7,828 bases of DNA from JAMOAD01 sp023621955. GTDB taxonomy: Bacteria; Acidobacteriota; Aminicenantia; JAMOAD01. The stretch lies in assembly GCA_035403085.1 (NCBI GenBank), contig DAONEM010000057.1, positions 1 through 7,828 of the forward strand, in the 5' to 3' direction. Each line of letters starts with the position of its first letter. Position 1 is the first letter of the stretch. Below the pieces are notes generated by a model that was not told where the DNA came from, did no database searches, and worked only from the letters and a program-made list of their open reading frames with translations. The translations under genes were made by a program, and so were the position numbers. This document shows positions 1 to 5,557 of the stretch, one piece after another.

Positions 1-47
1 CCTCCCTCAAGAGAGGGAACCGAAAGCCGTGAAGGAAGAAGAGGTCC

Positions 48-74
48 TTGTTCGTACCCTTCGCGTTGTTCGCG
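48..74. repeat. Three-unit degenerate 9-nt tandem repeat
   Basis: Three consecutive 9-mers are visible. On the minus strand they read CGCGAACAA (74-66), CGCGAAGGG (65-57) and TACGAACAA (56-48). They sit inside a short minus-strand frame that starts with ATG at 80 and stays open to the window edge, translating as MNREQREGYEQG and onward. The start lacks a good ribosome binding site, so coding is doubtful. From memory, short intergenic repeats whose translation reads NRE-x-RE occur in several bacterial genomes, and this could be one. The rest of 1-151 shows only short hairpins (for example 4-8 with 13-17, and 91-94 with 98-101). Confidence 0.4.
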
Positions 75-151
75 GTTCATGGAATTCAAAGGGAGTGTCC
101 CTAGTAGGTTTCTAGATCTTGGGCGGAGAGATTCTTCAGTTCAAGGAGGGG

Positions 152-1093
152 TCAGCGCCAATCGTCCATCACCCAGACATCCCTTCGGTTGAAACCCGGG
201 AGGTTGGGGCTTTGCATGGCCACACCGATGACCTCAATACGGAAACCTCTTCCCATGAGGGTCCGGTAGACCCCCTCCCGGGAGAGGTTGACTCCTGTGA
301 CAACCTTGACGGTTCCTTTGAGGGCGGCCAGTTGGAAGACCCTCTGCAGAAGAGCGGCGAAGCTCTCTGGGCCGTCGGCGGCCCCGAACTTTACGTAGAG
401 GATACCGCTCCCCGCCTCGGTTCCGGTCCCCCTGTGACAGAGGGCGAACCCCTTCAGGGCGGAGCCTTCGCGGAGCAGGATGGTGTCGCCCCACCCGTGT
501 CTCTCCACGCTTTCGATCTCTCGGGAGAGGTCGAGACCCGGGTAGATCCTCTCACAGAGGAGGCGGCAGAGGGCGATCGCCTCCCCCCTCTCCGATGGGG
601 GCAGAGAGGCGAGGAGCTCCGGCGGGGTCAACGGAGGAGGCTGGTCCTTCAGGTCTCGGGCGAGGACGAGGTTGAGGGTCTGAGGGAAGAATCCGTATCT
701 GGCGTAGAGGGCCAGATGTTTGGCGCTGTGGGGGAAGGTGAAGATCCCCTTCTGGCGGATGCCGCACTCGGCGAAGAGAGGCAGGGTCCTCTCCAGAAGG
801 GCTTTGCCTACACCCTGGTTCTGGAGGCCCGGTTTGACCGAGAGGGGACCGAAGAGGCCGAAGCTTCCCCAGGAGGAGAGGAAATTGGAGCCGACGATCT
901 CTCCCTCCCTCTCGCAGACCAGGGTCCCTTGGGGGTGGGTGAGAAAACGGCACCGGGATATTGAGGCGTCGCCGCTGAACTCTTCGGGGCGGGGAAGGCC
1001 GACAAAGGATCCCAAGGCCAGCCGGAAGATTTTCTCCACCTCCGGAAGGTCAGCCTCCACCATGGGTCTGATCCTATACTCTCTCTCTTCCAT
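152..1093 (-). CDS. Two-domain GNAT-family N-acetyltransferase
   Basis: The 313-residue product is a probable cytosolic acetyl-CoA-dependent acyltransferase of unknown substrate. The N-terminal GNAT domain (about residues 5-150) begins with YRIRPMVEADLPEV, a typical beta1-alpha1 start. It has the acetyl-CoA pyrophosphate loop Q91-N-Q-G94-V-G96 and the closing LYARYGF (129-135). The second half (about 190-313) looks like another, degenerate GNAT-like domain: NLSREGVYRTLMGRGFR at 269-285 matches the usual end of such a fold, and the chain ends in a conserved-looking DVWVMDDWR. The ATG at 1093 has AGGAGA (minus strand, complement of 1101-1106) seven bases upstream. It is the last gene of the operon, 21 bp after the aldolase gene stop, so it is probably co-transcribed. 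Family call is firm; substrate is unknown. An antibiotic-modifying or protein-modifying role cannot be told from sequence alone. Confidence 0.9.
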   Translation of the reverse strand: MEEREYRIRPMVEADLPEVEKIFRLALGSFVGLPRPEEFSGDASISRCRFLTHPQGTLVCEREGEIVGSNFLSSWGSFGLFGPLSVKPGLQNQGVGKALLERTLPLFAECGIRQKGIFTFPHSAKHLALYARYGFFPQTLNLVLARDLKDQPPPLTPPELLASLPPSERGEAIALCRLLCERIYPGLDLSREIESVERHGWGDTILLREGSALKGFALCHRGTGTEAGSGILYVKFGAADGPESFAALLQRVFQLAALKGTVKVVTGVNLSREGVYRTLMGRGFRIEVIGVAMQSPNLPGFNRRDVWVMDDWR

Positions 1094-1114
1094 TGGTCTC
1101 TCTCCTGTGATCTT

Positions 1115-2344
1115 TCACCAATCTTTCCCTCTCGCGCAGAGGAAGCGGGAGTACCCGTCCAGAGTACCAAGTTTTTCCATCTCTTGCAACCGCCGCCGGT
1201 AGAAGCAGAGGCTTCTGGCGGAGGAGGCGTGGTGGATCGCATGGCCCAAGGTGTAGCCAACCGAGAGGAGGCCCACCCCGGCTACGGCGGCCATCTTGTA
1301 CTTCACCGCGGCCTTGACGATCTCCCTCTCCGACGCGTCCGGTGGGAGAACCGGGATGGCCGGGTAAAAGTATCCCCCTTCGGCGTCGACGGGCACGATA
1401 CGGTCTTCCCCTCTGTCCAGGGCCCGCAGGGACTGGAAGATCACCTCCGGAGAGAGGGTGAAGAGGGCCGCCTTGGAGTGGCTCATCCTGTAGACCTCCC
1501 GGTGGAGGGAGAGGGGGAAGGAGGGAGACTCCTCGTTCAGAGGGAGCCTGAGAAGGGTGTGGGGAAACTCCTCCGGCGCCGAGGCCCTCTCCATGAAGAG
1601 GATACAGGGGCCGTCGATGACGCTCAAACTCGCGGTCCGGAAGGGGCTGAGACCGAGGAGGAAGAGGTCCGAAGAGGTCCGGAGGTACTGCCCGTGGAGC
1701 TCCGGGTCCAGGGTCTCCCAGAGGTCCAGGGGGGGGGAGAAGGGGGAGAGGTTCGGCAGGGGGATCCCATCGGGAAGCGTGATGTTGATGCTCTTGGCGT
1801 GCAGGAGGATCGACGAGGAGGCCTCCAGCAGGCAGAGGAGGAAGAAGGCCTCCTCCAGACTCTCGCCCCGGATGAAGGGACCGTGGGTGGCGACCACCAG
1901 GGCGGGAACCCCCTTGAGAACCTCTGGAATGGTCTCCTCCATCTCCGGAGAGCCTACGGGGTACTCGAAGGTGAGCACCGGGACCCTTCCCAGGTACCTT
2001 CTTCCCCAGGGGTCGGCGGGAACGATGGAGTCGGTGGTGAAGGAGAGGAGGGTCGTCTCCGGAGGGTGGGCGTGGACCATGGCCTTGGCGTAGTGGAGGA
2101 CCCTGCGGTGTTCTCCGGTCTCCGAGGAGGCTTGAAAGAGGCCGTACCTTGGTTCGTCCAGGCCCGGGAGGCAGATGTCCCGGTCCCCGAGGTGACCCTT
2201 CATGGAGCCGGTCTTCGTGATGTAGACTTCGTCTCCCACCCTGGCCGAGATGTTCCCGCTGTGGGTGTTCTGGTAACCCAAGGCGAGCATGGCACGGCCG
2301 ATTCTCTCGATCTCTCTCCTGACGGCTTTATCCTGAGGGCTCAT
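1115..2344 (-). CDS. Class II aldolase/adducin-family protein with two tandem aldolase-like domains
   Basis: The 409-residue product is about twice the usual length of a class II aldolase (about 200-230 residues). The first domain (about 5-190) carries the family signature: GNIS at 30-33, TKTGS at 43-47, SSE at 73-75, HAH at 91-93 and H154. In fuculose-1-phosphate aldolase the matching residues are the catalytic Glu73 and zinc ligands His92, His94 and His155, so this domain looks competent to bind Zn and cleave or form an aldol. The second half (about 278-385) repeats the same order: HREV at 281-284 echoes HRRV at 79-82, and RIVPVDAEGGYFYPAIPVL (315-333) echoes SIVPADPWGRRYLGRVPVL (106-124). 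It lacks the HxH pair (F-T-L at 295-297) and the third His, so it is probably structural or regulatory. The ATG at 2344 overlaps the AOR stop (ATGA), with GGAAGG just upstream. The substrate is unknown; a sugar phosphate or hydroxy-keto acid fits the neighbours. Fused aldolase/dehydrogenase proteins also have long aldolase regions, but no dehydrogenase is present here. Confidence 0.88.
   Translation of the reverse strand: MSPQDKAVRREIERIGRAMLALGYQNTHSGNISARVGDEVYITKTGSMKGHLGDRDICLPGLDEPRYGLFQASSETGEHRRVLHYAKAMVHAHPPETTLLSFTTDSIVPADPWGRRYLGRVPVLTFEYPVGSPEMEETIPEVLKGVPALVVATHGPFIRGESLEEAFFLLCLLEASSSILLHAKSINITLPDGIPLPNLSPFSPPLDLWETLDPELHGQYLRTSSDLFLLGLSPFRTASLSVIDGPCILFMERASAPEEFPHTLLRLPLNEESPSFPLSLHREVYRMSHSKAALFTLSPEVIFQSLRALDRGEDRIVPVDAEGGYFYPAIPVLPPDASEREIVKAAVKYKMAAVAGVGLLSVGYTLGHAIHHASSARSLCFYRRRLQEMEKLGTLDGYSRFLCARGKDW
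1661..1680. repeat. Perfect 10-bp tandem duplication inside the aldolase gene
   Basis: GAAGAGGTCC is present twice, back to back, on the plus strand. It encodes part of residues 222-228 in the linker between the two aldolase domains. Ten is not a multiple of three, so gain or loss of one unit would shift the frame. Confidence 0.8.
1729..1737. repeat. Nine-base G/C homopolymer within the aldolase gene
   Basis: Nine consecutive G on the plus strand, that is C9 in the coding strand, spanning codons for S203-P204-P205-L206 in the hinge after the first aldolase domain. Tracts of this length can slip during replication or transcription. They are also a common site of sequencing error. Confidence 0.9.
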
Positions 2345-4146
2345 TCTTTCCTTCCCGGAGCGGGGGGTACCCCCTCCTCATCCCAGCCCCTGAGACGGTA
2401 GTAGTTCTCCAACAGGGGGCGGAAGTGGAGCTCCCGGTCGATGAGGCGGTTCTTGCCGGAGAGGGGGATCGCCTCGGTGAAGAACCGTTCCGGAAGAGTA
2501 TCGTCCCTTCTGGTGAAACCGGCTCGGATGTTGAAACGTCTCTCCTGGTTCTGAATGAGGCAGGCCCTGTCCTGAAGCTCGGTCTGATCGATCTCGGCCC
2601 CGGTGAACCCGGCGAAAAGCCTCGCAAATTCCCCCTCTCCCAGGGAGAAGGAGGCGAAGCGGCAGAGACCCAGGGAGTCGGAGAGACAGCCCGAATCCTG
2701 TTGGTCGATCACGTGACCGGCCACGGTATCGATCAAGAAGCGGTCGACCTCCCGGGAACCTCCGAAGAAACCCAGAGAGACGGCGTAACCGCCCTGGAGG
2801 TGGCACCCTCCTCGGGGGGAGGTGGCATACCCGAGGGCTTGGGCCGTAGTCGCTCGGGGCTCGTAACCGGGAAGTTCGAGACCCTTGACGGAGATGGAGA
2901 GCTCCGGAACGCCGAAGCGTCGGGCCAACCGGAGGGAGCCTTCGGAGAGGATCTTTCCGAAGCCTTCCCTCAGGCCGGTCATCTCGGTCAACCGGCAAAG
3001 GAACCCCTTGGAGCCGAAGGCGAGGGGGATTCCCCCCGTCTCCTTCACGGTTAGGACTCCCCTCTCGAAGAGCTCCATCGCCGCCGCCAGGGTGCCTCCC
3101 AGGGAGATCGTGTCCATTCCCAGGTCGTTGCAGAGGTAGTTGGCCAGGGAGATCTCCTGGAGATCGTAGATTCCGAGGTTGGCCCCCATGTTGGCCAGGG
3201 TCTCGTACTCGGGGCCTCCGCCTCGAACCCCCTGAACGACGATCTCCCGGCCGCATCGGATCGGACAGAGGGCGCATCCTGTGGGCCCAACGTAGAGGGT
3301 CTTTCTCAGGTTCTCTCCGGAGAGGAGTTCCACGTCTTCGGGCCGGTGGGATACATCCTGAAAGTTTCGGTGGGGGAGCATGTCGTGGTCGGCCATGAGT
3401 TTGACCAAACCCGGCGTCCCCAGTTCCGGGAGGGCCCTGGCGGTGACCGGGAAGGAGCGGATCAGCTTTTGGGTCTGGTAGAGGGCCGCCTTGTAGAGCT
3501 CCTCCTTGGCCGCTGGAAAGGTCCGGCTCCCATGAACGACCAGGGCCTTGAGGTTCTTGGAACCCATGACGGCGCCGCACCCTCCCCGTCCGGCGGTTCG
3601 GTCACCGTCGTTGACCAGGGAGGCGAAGAGGACTCCCCGTTCGCCGGCCTGGCCGATGGCCAGAACGCGGCTCTGGGGGGAGGCGAGGTTACGGAGTCTC
3701 TCCGTTGCCGCCGCCGCTCCGAGCCCCCAGAGGTCGGAGGCCTCATGGAGGGAGGCTTCCCCCTCTTGGATGTTCAGCCAGACCGGTTTTGGCGACTTTC
3801 CCCGGACTACGACCATGTCGAACCCGCTCCTCTTCAAGGCGGGGCCGAAGAAACCTCCGGAGTTGGCGCTGACGATGGTCCCCGTCAGGGGGGAACGGCA
3901 GGTGACGGAGAAACGCCCTGACGTAGGGGCGGAGCTTCCGTTGAGGGCCCCGGAGACGAAAATCAGAGGGGCTTCCTCTCCCAGAGGGTCCTCCGGAAAG
4001 GGTTCCCTCTCCGTGAGCCATCCGACCCCCAGGCCCCGACCGCCCAGATAGCGGAGGAGAAACCCCTCTTCCAGGGGAAAGGGGGAGAGGCTCCCCCTGG
4101 AGAGGTCCACGTCCAACCCGATCCCGTTATAACCCATCATTGTCAT
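2341..4146 (-). CDS. Aldehyde:ferredoxin oxidoreductase (AOR) family tungsten/molybdenum enzyme
   Basis: The 601-residue product has the standard length for the AOR family, which oxidises aldehydes to carboxylic acids with ferredoxin as acceptor, using a bis-pterin W (or Mo) cofactor and one [4Fe-4S] cluster in the cytoplasm. The N-terminal pterin-binding domain (about 1-210) has RYLGGRGLG (32-40), SGRFSVTCRSPLTG (76-89), NSGGFFGPALKRSGFD (95-110) and GDRTAGRGGCGAVMGSKNLKA (181-201). Cluster ligands are C291-x2-C294-x3-C298 and C495 in DSLGLCRF, at nearly the same numbers as in Pyrococcus furiosus AOR (288, 291, 295, 494). The pterin motif DTISLG (345-350), E313 in GPEYET and H449 in GGCH are also present. 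All expected ligands are intact. The ATG at 4146 is chosen because it overlaps the upstream stop (ATGA) and has GGGAGAG eight bases upstream. The open frame continues upstream to 5025, but there it only shadows the preceding gene. Its stop overlaps the aldolase ATG. Substrate class and metal cannot be read from sequence. Confidence 0.95.
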   Translation of the reverse strand: MTMMGYNGIGLDVDLSRGSLSPFPLEEGFLLRYLGGRGLGVGWLTEREPFPEDPLGEEAPLIFVSGALNGSSAPTSGRFSVTCRSPLTGTIVSANSGGFFGPALKRSGFDMVVVRGKSPKPVWLNIQEGEASLHEASDLWGLGAAAATERLRNLASPQSRVLAIGQAGERGVLFASLVNDGDRTAGRGGCGAVMGSKNLKALVVHGSRTFPAAKEELYKAALYQTQKLIRSFPVTARALPELGTPGLVKLMADHDMLPHRNFQDVSHRPEDVELLSGENLRKTLYVGPTGCALCPIRCGREIVVQGVRGGGPEYETLANMGANLGIYDLQEISLANYLCNDLGMDTISLGGTLAAAMELFERGVLTVKETGGIPLAFGSKGFLCRLTEMTGLREGFGKILSEGSLRLARRFGVPELSISVKGLELPGYEPRATTAQALGYATSPRGGCHLQGGYAVSLGFFGGSREVDRFLIDTVAGHVIDQQDSGCLSDSLGLCRFASFSLGEGEFARLFAGFTGAEIDQTELQDRACLIQNQERRFNIRAGFTRRDDTLPERFFTEAIPLSGKNRLIDRELHFRPLLENYYRLRGWDEEGVPPAPGRKE

Positions 4147-5045
4147 GGGAGGATCTCTCCCGCGGCGGCCCTCTTGAGAAGGTCCTCCAGGCTCTCTTCC
4201 GTTTCCTGCTCCGTCAGGGGCGTGAAGGTCCAGGCCTCTCCATGGAGGGCCGATTCTCCGGGAGCGAGAAGGGAGAGAGGGGCCAGGCTCTCGATCTCCA
4301 GGACCTTGGCGTCGGTATAACACTCCAAGGCGGCGCCTCGGTCGGGGTAGGGGAGGGAGGGGAAGAGGGGGAAGCTCTTGAGGAAGAGGGAGTTTGCCCG
4401 GGCGTACCCCAGTGCCCCCAGCGTCGGGGAGAGGCCGATCTTCAGAGGGGAGAGCGCCGATGGGTCGTGGTGGACCCTCAGAAGGGGGCGTTTCCACCGG
4501 ATTCTGACGTCTCCGGGGTCCGTGTAGCCCCAGAGGGAGACCGAGAGGTCCGGCAGGAGGTTCTCCTGGGGCTTCTTGGCGTCCGGGAGGGGGAGAATGG
4601 CCGTTCCCCCGGGGGCCATGACCGTGATGGCCCAAGGGGCCGCCTCGATGGGCCAGAGGTTCCGGTTGGTGATTCTGTGGTCCAGAAGGAGTCTCCCTTG
4701 GCTCCACCGGAGGGTGATCTCCTTCTCGATTCCCGCCGGATCCGTGGGAACCGAGAAGAGGACGCCCTCTTCCTCCCGGGTCCATGAGACCGGGCCGTTG
4801 TCGGGGTGGTAGCTCCGGGGGCGGCTCTCCGGAGCGTGCCAGAGGCGGTGGCCTCCGTAGAGGCGCCAGAGCGCCGGATCCTTCGGTTCGGTTAAGTCCT
4901 CCGGGATTCCCAAGAGGTTCTCCCCACCCTCGGGACCGAAGAAGAGAATCCTGGGACCGAAGGCGAGGGAGACGATCGCCTCTCTGCCGCCCTCGGAGAG
5001 GGAAAGGGAAGGGACTCCGGACCACTCGGTTTCAACGGCTCTCAT
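4143..5045 (-). CDS. Galactose-mutarotase-like (DUF4380-type) beta-sandwich protein
   Basis: The 300-residue product is the first gene of the operon. It has no signal peptide or membrane segment. It resembles the aldose-epimerase/DUF4380 type of beta-sandwich protein: a strand-rich chain, the motif YGGHRLWHAPE at 63-73 followed by Y79-H-P-D-N83, and a C-terminal block with E241-C-Y, LEIESLAP (249-256), PGES (262-265) and GEAW (269-272). Aldose epimerases interconvert sugar anomers using a His and a Glu. H66 or H70 and E241 or E250 are candidates here, but the assignment is by pattern only. A non-catalytic sugar-binding role is equally possible. The ATG at 5045 has GAGGTGA four bases upstream. 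Its TGA overlaps the AOR ATG, so the two are probably translationally coupled. Fold-level call is fairly good; the function is unknown. Confidence 0.75.
   Translation of the reverse strand: MRAVETEWSGVPSLSLSEGGREAIVSLAFGPRILFFGPEGGENLLGIPEDLTEPKDPALWRLYGGHRLWHAPESRPRSYHPDNGPVSWTREEEGVLFSVPTDPAGIEKEITLRWSQGRLLLDHRITNRNLWPIEAAPWAITVMAPGGTAILPLPDAKKPQENLLPDLSVSLWGYTDPGDVRIRWKRPLLRVHHDPSALSPLKIGLSPTLGALGYARANSLFLKSFPLFPSLPYPDRGAALECYTDAKVLEIESLAPLSLLAPGESALHGEAWTFTPLTEQETEESLEDLLKRAAAGEILP
4147..4161 (-). promoter_or_regulatory. AOR ribosome binding site inside a small inverted repeat
   Basis: On the minus strand GGGAG (4161-4157) can pair with CTCCC (4151-4147) across a five-base loop, immediately before the AOR ATG. 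The purine-rich half is the probable Shine-Dalgarno, so the site may be masked until ribosomes finish the upstream gene. The repeat is seen; the masking is inference. Confidence 0.4.
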
Positions 5046-5065
5046 AGGCTCACCTCATCCCTTGG

Positions 5066-5094
5066 ATTGTACCGTTTTCCTCCCCTTCGGACAA
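5066..5094 (-). promoter_or_regulatory. Putative promoter of the mutarotase-AOR-aldolase-GNAT operon
   Basis: On the minus strand TTGTCC (5094-5089) and TACAAT (5071-5066) are separated by 17 bp. The -10 has five of six consensus bases and the -35 four of six. Transcription would start near 5059, leaving a short leader before the ribosome binding site of the first gene. The -35 overlaps an imperfect CCTT/AAGG inverted repeat (5084-5096). Confidence 0.45.
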
Positions 5095-5176
5095 GGAGTT
5101 CCCCCAGGGAGGGGGAGAAAAAGTGCCCTCTTTCCTCTCCAGAGGGGAGGCTTGAAGGAGGTTGGAGGGGTGAGTG

Positions 5177-5201
5177 AAAAACGCCTTTCAGAGCCGTTTT
5201 T
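5177..5201. repeat. Hairpin-forming inverted repeat upstream of the tRNA promoter
   Basis: AAAAACG (5177-5183) pairs with CGTTTTT (5195-5201) around an 11-base loop. Together with the A6 run at 5203-5208 it makes the only AT-rich patch in this intergenic stretch. It lies about 50-80 bases before the predicted tRNA transcription start, where its right part could act as an UP element. The rest of 5046-5220 shows no gene; 5134-5140 can pair with 5144-5150 as a second small hairpin. Confidence 0.4.
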
Positions 5202-5221
5202 GAAAAAAGCCCTCTCGAGCC

Positions 5222-5250
5222 TTGACAAGGGAGAGAAAAGGTGGTTTAAT
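5222..5250 (+). promoter_or_regulatory. Near-consensus sigma-70 promoter of the tRNA-Met gene
   Basis: TTGACA (5222-5227, perfect) and TTTAAT (5245-5250, five of six) are separated by exactly 17 bp. Transcription would start near 5257, a few bases before the mature tRNA. The -35 is the centre of the palindrome CCTTGACAAGG (5220-5230), which recurs at 6832-6842. Confidence 0.85.
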
Positions 5251-5260
5251 AGTCCCAGAT

Positions 5261-5332
5261 TGCGAGGTGGGGCAGTGGTAGCCCGTTGGGCTCATAACCC
5301 AAAGGTCGGAGGTTCAAATCCTCCCCTCGCTA
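5261..5332 (+). tRNA. tRNA-Met (CAT), probably the initiator tRNA-fMet
   Basis: A full cloverleaf can be drawn. The acceptor is TGCGAGG/CCTCGCT, the D-stem GGGC/GCCC with loop AGTGGTA, the anticodon stem TTGGG/CCCAA with loop CTCATAA (anticodon CAT at 5292-5294), the variable loop AGGTC, the T-stem GGAGG/CCTCC with loop TTCAAAT, and A73 at 5332. Initiator marks are an unpaired first acceptor position (T1 against T72), three consecutive G:C pairs at the base of the anticodon stem, and a purine-11:pyrimidine-24 pair in the D-stem. The D-loop is two bases shorter than in E. coli tRNA-fMet. CCA is not encoded; a T6 run (5333-5338) follows A73 directly, so the tail must be added enzymatically. An elongator Met tRNA is the less likely alternative. 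Confidence 0.93.
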
Positions 5333-5511
5333 TTTTTTCTTTCGGAAGTACCACCTTCCCGATCAGCGTCGCCTCCTGAAACTCTCTGGTTTATCCCTTT
5401 CCTCTCTCCGACTTTCTTTTCTTCACCGTCTTTCCCTTTGTCTACGGCTGGATAAAACCCTTCAACCTCGGCGGACCCCGCCTCTCTTGTCAGCTTCTAT
5501 CCCTTGTCGGA

Positions 5512-5541
5512 GAGGGTGGGCGAACCCTCCTTCTCACTTTT
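5512..5541 (+). terminator. Weak terminator-like hairpin between the tRNA and the convergent peptidase gene
   Basis: GAGGGT (5512-5517) pairs with ACCCTC (5524-5529) over a six-base loop, followed on the plus strand by a loosely T-rich stretch to 5541. It could stop plus-strand readthrough from the tRNA promoter. On the minus strand no T tract follows, so it is a poor terminator for the peptidase gene. The rest of 5333-5511 is pyrimidine-rich on the plus strand with no gene seen. Confidence 0.3.
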
Positions 5542-5557
5542 GACCTGACTGGGGCCT

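Noticed and set aside
89..103. Minus-strand stem GGGA/TCCC followed by TTT, as a terminator for the GNAT operon
   Set aside because: The stem is only 4-5 bp with three T residues, too weak to call.
2..115. Plus-strand frame open from the window edge to a TAG at 113-115, possibly the tail of a gene
   Set aside because: Only 37 codons, with about half GC at third positions, unlike the strongly GC-biased neighbours. No motif supports it, and the minus strand of the same stretch is also open.
119..964. Long plus-strand open frame antisense to the GNAT gene
   Set aside because: It has no ribosome binding site or family motif. GC-rich codon use leaves antisense frames open by chance; the minus-strand reading has clear GNAT motifs.
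1184..2401. 405-residue plus-strand open frame opposite the aldolase gene
   Set aside because: Composition is Glu/Gly/Val-rich without recognisable motifs, and the opposite strand encodes catalytic aldolase residues in order.
4147..5025. Upstream extension of the AOR open frame to give an 894-residue protein
   Set aside because: The extra 293 residues are Arg/Pro/Gly-rich low-complexity sequence in another frame of the well-supported mutarotase-like gene. The AOR domain itself begins at the ATG at 4146.
5062..5379. 105-residue plus-strand open frame across the tRNA
   Set aside because: Its C-terminal part, reading ARWAHNPKVGGSNPP, is the familiar artefact of translating a tRNA gene. The frame also spans the tRNA promoter.
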